This document shows, one piece after another, positions 11,066 through 22,418 of a stretch of DNA of 64,000 bases. Positions within the stretch are counted from its first letter, which is position 1, and every line of letters starts with the position of its first letter. The notes under the pieces are model-generated. The model made no database searches. It was not told the origin of the DNA and worked only from the letters and a program-made list of their open reading frames with translations. Made by a program: the position numbers and the translations under genes. The stretch spans positions 186,001 to 250,000 of the forward strand of contig JAJTUP010000061.1 of assembly GCA_021399435.1 (NCBI GenBank), written 5' to 3'. This stretch comes from Diaporthe sp. PMI_573. Taxonomy: Eukaryota > Ascomycota > Sordariomycetes > Diaporthales > Diaporthaceae.

Positions 11066-11803
11066 GATTTCTACCGGAGGTGAGGCCACACACCAGGTAC
11101 GACCACCCGCACAGCCCACCTCCCACACGCATACGCTGTCCGTCCAACACGCAAACAGGCCATGACGCCTCGACGGCACTCATGTTTACCCTCAGCACAT
11201 ACAATGTGGAACATCAGTTACCTTTTTATATTGCAATATGAGGTCTATCTAGGATCTAAGACCGTCAACTTTACATCGTGGAGTATCTGTTTAACTACCT
11301 TTGGGAACAAGGATTCTCATATTAGGAAACGGAGCAGTTGCCATAACCAACTTAATGAGTTCCCTCAGGTCAACAAGGAGATGCCCAAAGCGGAAAGTCC
11401 TCGATTAAGATTTTAATTAAAACTCTTTTTTTTTCGTATTTGGTTCTTTATTTTTAACCTTAATTTTGTGCGCGTTCTGGCGGACCGCGACATCCAGTGC
11501 TGCAGCCCCGCACTCCACCTCGCAAGCGAGGAAGGGGAGGTAATTCGGAGTTCAAATACGATCGTATTATAATGGCACGTATATGCGCTTATTTGTAGGG
11601 AAGTTAAAAACAACTATCTTCAGAATAGTATATTAATGAAGCCGAAGACATCGTCGCTAAATGGGCTGCCCCCAAGACCTGCAAAATCCTCAACTTCGGC
11701 TTACGTACAACGTCTTACAGTCGACAGGTGATATATTGGGGGTTGGTACTGAAGTGGAATCAGTGGTTGGAGATTAGAGTGACAGGAGACCAGGACCGTA
11801 TGA
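11066..11803. other. intergenic; T-rich tract near 11424
   Basis: No supported gene. A T-run (about 11424-11434) followed by TTTATTTTTAACC suggests the reverse complement of a poly-A tail, but no retroelement body is recognisable beside it. Confidence 0.35.
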
Positions 11804-12361
11804 ATGCTCGTACTCAACTATTGCCTAAAAAGGAAGGAGGAAATTTGTATGGTACAATTTTGTACGTACAGAAAAGTTGTACGTACGTACAGCTACCCAA
11901 AATACAGTACGTACGTACGTACGTGTACAGAAAAATGCATCACTACTGCAGACTGCCCTTATAACCCATTAGAGTTTGTTCCCCTGGTTGAGATCAGCAA
12001 GATAGACTGGGCAGTCGGCGAGCCGAAGCAGCATACTGTCTCTCGGGACCCATTTGCAACCACATCGGCGCGGGACGCGCCTGGCGGTCGCAAGGGGAAG
12101 TTCGTCTTTGACCCCTTTGCGCAGATGACAGCTGATGCTAAGGACCCTGGTTCTCCATCGAGACCACCCCGTACCTCCTCTCTGGGACTGGCTCCGGAGC
12201 TGTCCACGCCTGACGCTAACGGCGATCACACTATAGACGTTATTTCAAATGGGAAGAAGAGGGAGGCGGACGACGAGAGTATTGGGGAGGGCAGCGACGG
12301 ACCTACTCCTGTAAAGCGGTCGAAGCAGGGAAGCCTGCGTGGCCGGAAGAGACTTGGCTAG
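11804..12361 (+). other. hypothetical protein C-terminal fragment
   Basis: The frame is open for 185 codons, but only the part after about 11966 looks like coding sequence (LEFVPLVEISKIDWAVGEP, then KGKFVFDPFAQM). It ends with a basic nuclear-localisation-like tail (TPVKRSKQGSLRGRKRLG). The upstream part is GTAC repeat read through. It is most likely the final exon of a gene whose 5' end is lost. No domain recognised. Confidence 0.4.
11861..11930. repeat. GTAC/ACGT self-complementary repeat
   Basis: Repeated GTAC and ACGTACGT units, including ACGTACGTAC and a run GTACGTACGTACGTG. The array is its own reverse complement over most of its length, and a shorter GTACGTACGTAC lies near 25686. Confidence 0.75.
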
Positions 12362-12516
12362 ATCTGCAAAACTGTTTTCAGGTCATTCAAAATCTATTCT
12401 GGCTAACTGTGCATATATACTACCATGTCATACGCCAGCTCATGCAACTCCCTCACAAGGGCCTGTATAACCTGGTTCTTCATAATACCCTCACAACAGC
12501 ACAGAGTATTTGTAAT

Positions 12517-15500
12517 CAGTGATGTTATTGGATTGGATTGGAGCTGGATCCGAGCCTCGATCCAATCCAGTCCAGACGTGGGGACAGGCAGCCTCCAGGA
12601 TATCCAGAACCGATCCAGTTCATATCTTTACCCTTTTGGGACAATCAATGAGCCGCTGAATAAGCAGACTTGGAGTAGAACTGTTCTTGTCCTTGGGTTA
12701 TGACACCACCTAACTACGGAGCTCATGTTCTCTAGCAACTTGCGTCTCCAGTATGTTCTTCTCGCTTCCATCATCTTCGCCGCCTTCCTCTCCCTCACCC
12801 AGCCCATCCGCCCCAACTGTACTCCCTGCCTCACCCTCCATCAAACCGATGGCAGAGTCATCAAATGCCTTCTGCTCCGGGCGACCATACCAAGCTCGTA
12901 AGCACTCGCTGGCTTCAATGACGTCCATCCGGAGCCGCGAGCGATGATCTGTAAGGAGGAGCTTGGCGCTGCTAAAAAGGCGCTCACACTCATCTGACAT
13001 GGGAGGCAGGGCTAAAACGTCCAGCGCCATGCGAGCTAGGTCCGTCTGCGAGTGGTAACGCTCATTCCAGTACTGGATGGGGTCGAATTCCTCGTCATCA
13101 TTAAGGCCGATAACGTCAGCGGTGATAAACTCATTGTAGTGATCCGTTGAGGGCAGTTCGGGGCTTGAATTAGGGTCGAGGTGGTGTAGTTTGAGACGCT
13201 TGTGGTTTCTCACTGAAGTAAACGATTTCTCTTTCGGTTCTGTGGCCTTAAAGACGTGGGTAGGAACTGGCGCGCCGTGGGCGAACTTGCCTTTGTATTC
13301 GTCAACCCAGAGCTCCTTAACTGCTCCAACAGCAGCTTGGATCCAGGCACGCTTATCATCACTGCCATTCCAAACCTGATAGTACCATTGGTTCTTAAGG
13401 CTTGGATTCAACGATATGGCGGCGTAGTAAGCGGGCGATTCATCGGCCTTGTTGTAGTACTTCTCGCATTTCTGCCAGGCAACTTCTGCAGCCGCAGCAA
13501 GCCAGTTATAGTCGTCGAATTCGTTCTGCTTATCCTGTCTATTCGGGCCACGCTTCCGCATTGCGTCTTCGGCGAGCTGTTCAAACTTTCGCTGAGCAAG
13601 GTGGATTTCATCTATAAGCCAGTCTAGCGATTGAAAATGATCTGCAAGAGTCCACTGTCTGCCTTCGTTCATTACTGTGGCCTCGTAGAATGTCTCGAGT
13701 TGGTCATGGAGGTGTCCGAGTTCGTCCCACTGCCGTGGGCTGAGGCGTTGGTCCAGGACGTCTCTGTCGCTTCGTGGAGGCTCATATTGATCGCAGAAGA
13801 GCTGGATACGTTCTTTGACATTAAGAGCGCGTCCAATCGACAAGAAATAAGAATTCCAGCGTGTTGACTGACTTTGAACAAGCTGCAACAAACTCCAACG
13901 TCAGTACTGAAACCGGAAGTGTAGGACGCCGCGACTACCTTGCGGCGCGCACTAGGGGGGCTTACCTCCAATCCGTCAAATGCAGCCAGATCGCCGCCAA
14001 TTTGTATTGATCTGAAGAATTGGCGCCGTTGAGGGCTAGCTCTAATGTATCGTACGATATTATGGAGCCTCCCAATTGCACCGCGCTTCTTCCACAGCTC
14101 ACGAATCCGTGTGTAGTCCCCTTCTCGATACGCAGAGTCCAGATCCTTGCAGGTCTTCGCAGCATCCTTTCCCATAATAAACGCCTGGGCGCAGAGATTG
14201 ACGATATGGCCAAAACACCGAAGGCGACGTCGTACGCGATGTTTCCTGCTCATGTGCGGGTAAAGAGCCTGCAGGACCAGGTCGATGCAGGCATCATTCG
14301 AACTTGCATTGTCTGCCATGAAATAACCGATCCGGCCACTGATCCCGTAGTCATCAAATATATGTAGGAGGACATCTGCCATATTCTCACCTGAATGCTC
14401 GCCAACCAGTTCGCGAAGAGCCAGAACAACCGTTCTTCTCTTTCCGCTTCTGTTGATAAAGTGCGCGACACATCCGAGGATAGCCTGATAGTTCGGTGAC
14501 GTCCATAAATCGAACGATATCGATATATTGCTGTGGGCCGCTTGCATTTCTTGACGCAGGTTGTCCTTTCGTGCCTCAAAGGCCTCTATTATCCATCTGC
14601 GAATCACTAGTCTCGCCTTTGGAAGGAGTGTTGCCAGGCCAGGGAAAACATAGAAGAGGAGTTCGCGAAAGTATAGGTTCTCGATTTGAAAGAAGGCGAT
14701 GTGACAATAGACGATCCATCGAATCAGAAGTTCCTTGAACTCGTCAAATCGGCGTTTGAATACAACGGTGGATATGTTGTTGAAGTCGACAATTGATGGC
14801 TGCGATGGGTGGCGCTTTGGATGTCCGTGCTCACCAGTCTCCCTATCGATTTGGTGTTTCGATTCCAGGTGGTCTAAGGCAGTACAATTGCCCTTGCCGG
14901 AAATAGGAAGTCCCTGTTGGCGCTGCTGCTGTTCGCACAGATAACAGTACCAGAACCTCTTCGTCGGGTCCTGCTTGAGTTGTATGTCTTCACCATACTG
15001 CCAGACGACTGATGTCCTTTTCTTGGTGTGCTTTTGGGACTTTGCCACAACAGAGTAGCGTACATATTGCTTCCCATTCAGCTTGAATTCGTCGGGTTCG
15101 ATCAGGGTTCCGTCGGGGTCGTTTGGGCGAGGACTAATATATGTTGGAGCAAGAATAACTCTGTCAGAATCAGGACGGCGACCGCTGGCAGCACCGAAAT
15201 AGCTGGAGATAGTGGCCATGGTGTAGCTGGTGAGTGGACTGTTCAGACACGTCTGCCACAGTAGAAGGACTGCTGAAGTCGCGAGCGACGCGTTTGCCTC
15301 CATGCTTTTAATAGCGTAGCAATCTGCACGCGTTGGATGTTAACCCAATAGCGGAACGATAGTTCGCGCGTCGTGTCGTGGTCTGCGACGGCAGCTGCGA
15401 CGGGAGACTCCTCATGACCACTCAATTAGGCTTAGCTCTTGCCTTATCAGGTTAGACCATTGGAGCTCCAGGAGCTGGTTGCCAATCAATCCAATCCAGT

Positions 15501-15589
15501 CCAAATCTTCGAGAAACCCAAATCCAGTCCAGCCATTTTCCGACAAATCCAGTCCAATCCAAATTGCCTCCAATCCAATAACATCACTG
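12517..15589 (-). mobile_element. hAT-superfamily DNA transposon with 21-bp TIRs
   Basis: Both ends begin CAGTGATGTTATTGGATTGG when read inward (12517 and, on the minus strand, 15589). Subterminal ATCCAATCCAGTCCA-type repeats follow at both ends. The transposase gene fills the centre. The 8 bp flanking each end (TTTGTAAT and ACCTCCAG) are not a duplication, so one side has been rearranged since insertion. Confidence 0.85.
12710..15303 (-). CDS. hAT transposase, two exons
   Basis: Exon 1 runs 15303-13966 and exon 2 13882-12710, joined by an 83-bp phase-0 intron (GTAAGC...TTGCAG). The product is about 836 aa if the first ATG is used; the ATG at 15219 (MATISSYFGAASGRR) is an attractive alternative start. 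Exon 1 has a BED-like zinc finger (FWYCYLCEQQQRQ, HLESKH) and the hAT core (ISISFDLWTSPNYQAILG, GYFMADNASSND, RLRCFGHIVNLCAQAF). Exon 2 starts with STRWNSYF and ends in the hAT dimerisation domain (IQYWNERYHSQTDLARMALD, MSDECERLFSSAKL). No internal stops. It lies inside the TIR-bounded element 12517-15589. Confidence 0.88.
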
Positions 15590-15600
15590 ACCTCCAGATA

Positions 15601-16380
15601 CCGGGCCATGAAGCTTATTGACGCCAACTATGATCTGTACGCCTCTCAGCTCAAAGAAGAGCTTCAAGAGTCTCAGTCCATGATACACATCTTAACCGAC
15701 CTGTGGACATCTCCCCATCGCCATGGCATGCTAGCAGTATGTGCCCAATGGGTTGACAAGAGCCATAGTCTCAGGAAAGCACTCCTGGGAATGCCGGAGT
15801 GTCAATTCAGCCACAGCGGAGAAGCACAGGCAGCCCTGATCATGGATGTTCTTCACAGCTTTAGTATCTCTAAGGTTGGGTATCATGTTGGGGATAATGC
15901 TACCTCAAATGATACCTGTTTAGAGTCATTAGCTATAAGGCTAAAGGCAGAACTCGAGGTATCTTATCTGCTACCCAGGAGGGCCCGCCCCTGACATTGG
16001 CCACATTATCAACCTCTCTCTCCAGTCTTTCCTCTTGGCAAAGTCAAAAGAAGCTATTCAAGCTGCTTTAGAAGCCACTGAGGAAGCTCAGAGTGTAGAG
16101 CTAGTTGAAGACTTTGCTATAAGACTAGCAGAGCCATCCCAGCCAGAAGATCCCACTAAAAGAGCTACGAAAGTTAAAGCTAAGGGAGTTGACGAAAGCT
16201 ATGCTGGCTGGCAAGGCATTCAGCCTCTTCAGAAGCTCCACAGCCTTGCTATCTGGCTCAGAAGTTCAGCTATCCACAGTGATAGCTGGAGAAGTGCTGT
16301 TGGTCTCAGCCTGGGGATTGACAACGCTACCAGGTGGTCCACCACTCCAATGTATGAGATCATTACAGACCGCATGTCAT
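15601..16380 (+). pseudogene. truncated, frameshifted hAT transposase
   Basis: The first block reads AMKLIDANYDLYASQLKEEL, IHILTDLWTSPHRHGML, VGYHVGDNATSND, i.e. the start of the hAT catalytic core. At about 15965-15995 the frame shifts, and homology continues as IGHIINLSLQSFLLAKSKEA...WQGIQPLQKLHSLAIWLRSS...IDNATRWSTTPMYE. Everything beyond that, including the dimerisation domain, is absent. It abuts the right TIR of the hAT element at 15589 and belongs to a different hAT lineage. Confidence 0.75.
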
Positions 16381-17525
16381 TAAGCGATTACGTCACGGGA
16401 ATGTCTAATTTTACGAGACGAGCAATGATATTAGCAGAGGATGTAGGGAGATGCGCGTTTACATCACTTTGCAGCGAAGTGAGAATGGGACTGTATGTTT
16501 AAAAAATCAAGATTGGCTGGTACTGTACGAGATGCATTCCCATTCGAACTGATTCTACGAATCATGACCATCCTGTTGCTTCCTCAGTGGTTTTGCTGAC
16601 TCAACCTCTTGCCGGTGGACTCGTGTTTCGTTTAGACAGAGACGGCGCCATAAAAGTGCTTACTGGTCGAGTGTTGTGACTCGCCATTGGTCTGTTCGTT
16701 TATGTCGGATTTTATGTAGATAACTATTGGTCAGATAGTATAGTATAGTTGCGGGTTGTAGAGCATATTGGGTATGTGACCTGTGGAATTGAGCTGAGCC
16801 AAATTAAACCAATGCTAATATGACCAATAGGAGATCACCGACTCGAACTCTGCTGAGCGATGTCTTTGTTGCTCATGGCCGATGGAAGTCTGCGGCACTA
16901 GGCAGCAGTGTTACCGAGTAGCAATTTTTCTAGCCCTGAAACATCTGGGGCTTCTACATACAGTACCATCTTCTTGGTGACTGGAATACTTGGAGTCGAC
17001 TTACGGGGCCGTCGGCCAGCACCAAGCGACAGACTTCGATTCAGAAAGTATCATGAATCGGAATCACCCTGTACTGTACTGTATTGTAGCGCAACAAGTC
17101 TCCGCATTGCGACCCGGTTCCGTCGGATAATCTCTTTATTTGAGGGCAGAAGTTGATTGGCTGCAGCATCAAAATATCCATCCACGTCATTTACTGAATT
17201 AATGGGGCACTGCTGCGTCCGTCCAACCAACATCGGCATATAAATTCATTGGTAGGATCAACTTCACGTTCCAAAGATGGTAAGCAGTGTTTGCGAGCCA
17301 CTTAAATTTGCACAGTATTGGCATTGGTCTCGTGCAAGCTGGCTTCGTGGCTCTCCTCGACAGATACAGAGTTACTGTACAGTACAGTACACAGTATCAA
17401 GGCCGTAGTCATTGTCCTTTGCTATGGTCTCTCTCTACCTTGAATTTAATATAAGTACTGTACTCCCGCACGTATTTGTCTGTTTCCACCTACCCCCCAA
17501 GTCCTTGCTTTTCGTCCTCACCTGT
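16381..17525. other. intergenic with TACAGTAC palindromes
   Basis: No supported gene. Short palindromic CTGTAC/TACAGTAC words occur at about 17071-17084 and 17374-17392. The right part (17400-17525) is pyrimidine-rich. Confidence 0.45.
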
Positions 17526-18527
17526 TCAAGGTAAACCTATTTCCTCAAATTCCTCATGATCCTTGACATTCCCTGCATCCTCCTTCAGATCGACTCTGCA
17601 GACCGAGCTCTCATCCTCGCTCACTTCTCTGCGTCTCGAAACGTGATTGATGTTCTCCCATACATCTTGCTTTGCGAGTAATTTAGCCTCCTTCTGCCTG
17701 AGCTCTCTTTTTATCTTTCTCTTCGCCCTTGAATTCAGTTTGCTCGCAGGAATAGCCTCTGACGTGACTTCCGGTACCACCACTGTATTCCTTTCACATG
17801 AGGGTCGACCATCATTCAAAGCCTGTCGCGTCTCTGGTTCCGACGCGATCTCTTGCTGAGGTCTTAGCTGAGATCCTGTCCAGGCCGAGGGAGGCATTTC
17901 TGGCACTTCAGTAGGAACATGAGCTACGCCAAGATCCGCCGGATGTGTCAAGAGATTTCCATTGAGCAGCTTGAGAAGCCCGTTGACGAAGATTTCACTG
18001 ATTGCCATGACCTTGCGATCGGTGTTTAAAACCTGGCAATGGTCGAGCTCTTCCGCGGGGTTCTGGAAAAGAGACCTCAGTCGAGCTTTGAAATAGCAGC
18101 TTATCCACGTATCGTCGACGCTTGGGCTTGGATATGCTTCCTGTGCCAGGTTGAGGACGATAGAAACGGGTAATCCTGCGCCAAGTCTGTCGACTTCGCT
18201 CTTCGCGAGCTCCTCCAGGGAAGGCAATCCGTGGCCTCGAGCGAAGGCGTAGACCCGGATGCTGGTTGTGCACTCGGCGACAAGCCTTTCGAATTCGGAC
18301 TGTCCCTTTGGCCTGAGACACTGGTACGTGCCTGTGAAGAGGTAATGGACGAGCACGTGTCCGACGTCTTGAGAAACGTTGTCGAGGAAAAGGGCCTTGC
18401 TAAATGAAGAACAAAGGCCACCCAGCTTTGAGTGTTTCCGAAGCAGAGGACTAGGGACATTGTATCTCGCCCCTCCTTCACAGCAAAGAGTTATGCTGGG
18501 CGCCGAGTACGGGCTATTGTCCAACAT
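17526..18527 (-). CDS. BTB/POZ-domain protein
   Basis: A 333-aa single-exon ORF. Residues 10-100 fit a fungal BTB fold: SITLCCEGGARYNVPSPLLRKHSKL, a central D-V-S-x-D-VGHVLVHYLFTGTYQCL core, then helices (TTSIRVYAFARGHGLPSLEEL). The middle region (to about residue 190) continues the BACK-like helical part. The C-terminal 120 residues are charged and disordered-looking, with a Lys/Arg-rich stretch (SRAKRKIKRELRQKEAKLL) that may be a nuclear signal. BTB proteins usually dimerise or serve as adaptors; in Fusarium accessory DNA they form a large family of unknown role. Intact. Confidence 0.8.
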   Translation of the reverse strand: MLDNSPYSAPSITLCCEGGARYNVPSPLLRKHSKLGGLCSSFSKALFLDNVSQDVGHVLVHYLFTGTYQCLRPKGQSEFERLVAECTTSIRVYAFARGHGLPSLEELAKSEVDRLGAGLPVSIVLNLAQEAYPSPSVDDTWISCYFKARLRSLFQNPAEELDHCQVLNTDRKVMAISEIFVNGLLKLLNGNLLTHPADLGVAHVPTEVPEMPPSAWTGSQLRPQQEIASEPETRQALNDGRPSCERNTVVVPEVTSEAIPASKLNSRAKRKIKRELRQKEAKLLAKQDVWENINHVSRRREVSEDESSVCRVDLKEDAGNVKDHEEFEEIGLP

Positions 18528-20139
18528 TAGCAGCCGTCAACCCTGCGATCGATACTCACTTACGATGTTTCGGGCCGCGTGTCGGCTGCTCCAGCCGAGG
18601 CATCTGCCGCTGGCAAATCAGGCGTGTTTGTTTCATTATCCATCGCACTCGAGGGGACAATACTGTATCAATGGGAAATGCAGCGTAGACCCTTTGACCT
18701 TAAAAGTTCTTATGAGAATCGCTCCCGACAACCAACCTATTTGGCTGCATATGATGCCACCAAGAAAGTGCGGGGTCATGACGGGCTACTTTCCCTTCAG
18801 CTCGGACTACCGCAGAGTGTTCCGGACAAACCGCGCCGATCGGCTTGGCGGTAAACGGCGGCCGTGCAGAGAAATGCGTCTCACGTGACACTACAGCCAG
18901 CCAAACAAGTGTGTATTCATTGTTGCTCGAGACTACACCCTCCAATCAAATGGAAATTTTGCTCTGGCGAACCCTGTCACATCGCCCACAGGTCTGTCCG
19001 AAGAAGACTACAAGACTCTTTGCAGCAGGTTCACGCACATTCTGCGCGCGGCTTGCTGGGATGAGAATTGGATCCTCCTCCATCCTCACCGTCCGTGAGG
19101 ATATGTATCTGATGAAAGGCGTCCATATCGGGCGAAACGACGTTGGGCCAGAGGCAGCGATCGCTATGCCCCGCCCCCCCGGCCCGCGCTAAGCACGGTA
19201 AGGCCGACTCCGTGCTCCGCGGCAGCTTCCTCATCATGTGAAGCCTCAACGGAAACATATTTCTTGCTCGTAGCCTCAACGAGAACATTCTCCTGATCCG
19301 TGACCTTCACGTGCGTAGATTGAGCCTCACGCTCTAAGACTTGTTGCTTCACTGCGAAGTCGTATATATCGCAAAGCTGCCGTGCCGTGACTTGAATTTG
19401 AACTTGTACACATCCAGGATGACAAATTGCTTGATCGGAAATGAAATCGCTCGGAAACAGACATAGCACAACACAAACTCAGACAATACAATTCAAATCA
19501 TAACGGATATCGGGGACCACAGCGAAGAGGCGTGAGGTATTAGACAAGCATGAAAGTGCCCAGCGTTGAGTTTCAGTATGCGTGCATGAGGAAACAATTA
19601 TAACTCGATCCGTCCTCTATGTATTAATTATTCTGTAGTCGTCCTGTTTTATGTGCAGCGGTCTCACACTCTTCATCAAGATCGGTTTCGTTACAGCCCT
19701 GGAGCTCCAAGTTGGCTTCTTGAGCGATGGGCAAGTCAATTGCTTGGGCAATCGACTAGTTGACTGCTGAAGGAACAAACAGGTCAATGGCCCTCAAACC
19801 CACAGGATTTATGACGGACTAAGATGGTGGAAGGCAATCTGCAGGCAAAGGACACTCGGGATGAGGGTGGTAGCTGTACAACACTCGGCCTAGCACAGTG
19901 GGAAGTAAGTGCTAAGGGTGCGGGGTGAGAGAGAGGGCTAGAATGACAAGTTGAGTAATGTAAGTAAGCCTATACGTACGTTGTACGGGTACATGCTTCG
20001 CCACGCAAGGCGACTTCTTCACTCAACGGCTTCGGCGATGGGTGTCATGGCTGCGAGCTTGGATCGCTGACTCCAGGCCTTCTTGGAGCTCGACTTGCGC
20101 TGCTTGTAGGCCTTGGCGGCCAGTTTTCAACATCTGATC
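18528..20139. other. intergenic, no confident gene
   Basis: Plus-strand ORFs at 18379-18888 overlap the BTB gene start and are shadows. A 101-codon minus ORF (19469-19164) has an imperfect EATSKK/VSVEAS repeat but no domain. The remainder is featureless apart from short CTAC/GTAC words. Confidence 0.4.
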
Positions 20140-20383
20140 TCAAGCTTTCTTCCAAAAACCTGTCATCCCGCATAGATACCACGTTCTGTTCTCCCTGCAT
20201 TGACTGCAAGGAGAGCTGCTGTTACTTCCAGAGGAAGCTTTGCAGTCATCCCCGAAATCACAGTGCCCACATATGTGTTTCACTGGACAGTCTGATACGG
20301 CGTGTTTGCTAATGACAGAGACAATACCGTTAGATTTGTGTAGATCACGTTGGAAGGGAACCAGTGCCTTACCAGTCCGGCAT
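20140..20383 (-). CDS. small cysteine-rich protein, two exons, 59 aa (copy 1, intact)
   Basis: Exon 1 is only 11 nt (20383-20373, ATGCCGGACTG). A 64-bp intron (20372-20309, GTAAGG donor, CTAAC branch, CATTAG acceptor) follows, and exon 2 runs 20308-20140. The 59-aa product starts MPDCKHAVSDCPVKHICGHC and ends WYLCGMTGFWKKA. It has eight Cys (4, 11, 17, 20, 26, 38, 41, 50), with CxxC pairs at 17/20 and 38/41 and several His, suggesting a small zinc-binding fold. No signal peptide. A second copy (39766-41948) keeps the same gene structure and all eight Cys while differing at about 10 residues, which is the main evidence that it is a real gene. Function unknown. Confidence 0.65.
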
Positions 20384-20577
20384 CGTGTTTCAGAGTAACT
20401 CTTATTTGTTAATTGTCGGGCTCCACGGAAATTTACTACAAGTAGCAGAGTGGATCGTATTGTATGTTATATGAAAGGTGGGGTAGTAAATTAGTGACGC
20501 GGAAGAGAAGAAACTTGGCGACCAGGTTCCTTCTTAGGTGCCTCAGGTGGCGTTGCTAACAGTCAAACGTAGACAAT
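20384..20577 (-). promoter_or_regulatory. conserved upstream block of the cysteine-rich gene
   Basis: About 190 bp upstream of the start codon match the upstream region of the second copy (41949-42128). Shared words include GGTGGGGTAGTA, GTGACGCGGAAGAGAA, AACTTGGCGACCA and GGTGGCGTTGCTAAC. Similarity stops abruptly near 20577, so this is either the retained promoter/5' UTR of a duplicated gene or part of a larger repeat unit. Confidence 0.55.
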
Positions 20578-21412
20578 CCTGTGGCGGCTTATTGTCCTTG
20601 GCGTGCAGTCGCACCCTTGCCTTGCTTTCTGAATTCTTCTATCAAATCGTCGTCGGTGTTGTCTGGTACTGATGCTGGTAAATAGCTCGTCATTGAGCCG
20701 TCGGCCAATATCGTCCTGTCTCATCGTTGTTGATTAAATTAACTAACTAAATAAGATATATATTCGACCCGCGGTCGTTTCCCCCTATTGAAAGCCACAG
20801 CTTCAGGGAGGGCGCAACGCATCTTTCGTGACGATCGAGTGGTGTGTCATCAACAGCAGATTTAAGTGGCGCTGGTGGAGACACTGATAACTATCGCTAG
20901 CATCTGAGTACACTTCTTAAGTTGATCACTGGTCACCTAAAGCCCTTACATACTTCGATCAAACTATATGGCGTTCCTTTCCCGTCAGCCGCTCCTGTGT
21001 GGGGTCTCGGGGTTAGTAGTCTTTTCAAGCAAGCTGACTTGAAGGCCATTCTCCAAGTGTCCAGCATCCTGGTACTTTGCCGGGGAAGGTGGCTTCTTGG
21101 GTCTGCGTTCAGTCCGTTTCGTTGAGGAGCAGAATCCGCTAATTAGGTGTGTGTAATGGTTGAATGTGGTCCGTGCGTCAATGACGCCTCCTTAGAAGGT
21201 ACACATTGATGTGCCGACAAAGTGGAGGGCAGGTGCTGGGGATGGGCGGGGATGGCCCCTGCAGGTACCCTTGGTAACCGGGGATTTAAACGACCCTACG
21301 ACACCTCCGCCGACAAGCCTCAACCTCTTGTCTCTTCTCTCATCTTGAACGCAAACGGCCACCCACAATAAAACCAAAAACCAACAGCCCCGACACGCTA
21401 CAGACGACTACG
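20578..21412. other. intergenic, upstream of the RNase H-like gene
   Basis: No supported gene. A purine/pyrimidine-mixed, CT-rich leader precedes the ATG at 21413, as is common for filamentous-fungal promoters. Confidence 0.4.
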
Positions 21413-22418
21413 ATGCCTCGCGGCTACTACCTCGCCCAGGGATTGATCCCGCTCGGCTACAGCAGCAGCGACGACGAAGAAGGCCCCTGCGAGCTGCCTA
21501 ACGGTCGCATTGTCTGTGGCCCCCACGGCCTGGTCGTTTGCGGGAAGTGTTGCACCGACTACAGCGCCATGGACGGCGACTCGGACGACGACGATGATGA
21601 AGATTCGGATGTGGAGGAAGACGACGACGAAGAGTCCGACGAGCCGACCGAAGACCTTTTGCGTTGTCTAAACTCAGGGACTGAAATGGTGAGGGGCACC
21701 GGCAAGGTGTTCCCGTCCAAGTTTGTGCCGTCCAACAGCAACACGACACCGCTGCAAGAATTTTCCAACCGCCACCGACACATAGACGTATTTCGGTAAG
21801 TGATGTTCCTTCATATCTCTTTACTCTGGCGATCTGCTAACCCAACGTCGTAGACGCACCCACTCCAATGACAACACTAAGCTGCTCCTCATGACCGACG
21901 GGGCATGCCTTAACAACGGGCAGTCCAACCCGAGGGCTGGTTGGGCAATTTTCCAAGGGGAGAGCATCACCGGGGAGCCGCTCGTGGTCTCGGGCCGCCT
22001 GGAGAATCGTGGCCCCTGGGGAGACCAAGGCAGCCAGACGAGCAACCGTGCTGAGCTGCGGGCTGTGCTCGCGGCCCTTCGCATGCGATACTGGCGCGGC
22101 GAGGGCTTCAAGAAGGTCGTCTTCGCTACAGACTCGTCATATGTCGTGGACGGCGCGACGCAGTGGGCCAGGGGCTGGGTGAACAACAGCTGGAGGACCA
22201 AGGGCGCAAGGGGAAGCGGCGGCGCCGACGTCAAGAACAAGGACTTGTGGGAGCTGCTGTTGGGCGAGTGCGAGAGGGCTCATGGCTTCGGCCTGGCGAT
22301 CCAGTTCTGGCATATCCCACGCGAGTGGAACACTTTGGCTGACGCGGGCGCCAAGAAGGTTGCTGCCGAGGAAGACGCTCCTGACCACTGGGAAGACATT
22401 ATGCCCATGGCGTTTTGA
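21413..22418 (+). CDS. RNase H1-like protein with acidic N-terminal domain, two exons
   Basis: Exons 21413-21795 and 21854-22418 are joined by a 58-bp intron (GTAAGT, branch CTAAC, CGTAG), giving 315 aa. Residues 137-300 form an RNase H fold with the complete catalytic set: D143 (LMTDGACLNNG), E195 (SNRAELRAVL), D221 (VVFATDSSYVV) and D291 (WNTLADAGAKK). The N-terminal third has a CGPHGLVVCGKCCTDY Cys cluster and a long Asp/Glu run, unlike the hybrid-binding domain of housekeeping RNase H1. The expected role is cleavage of RNA in RNA:DNA hybrids; this extra copy in transposon-rich DNA may serve a mobile element or be a domesticated one. Intact. Confidence 0.85.
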
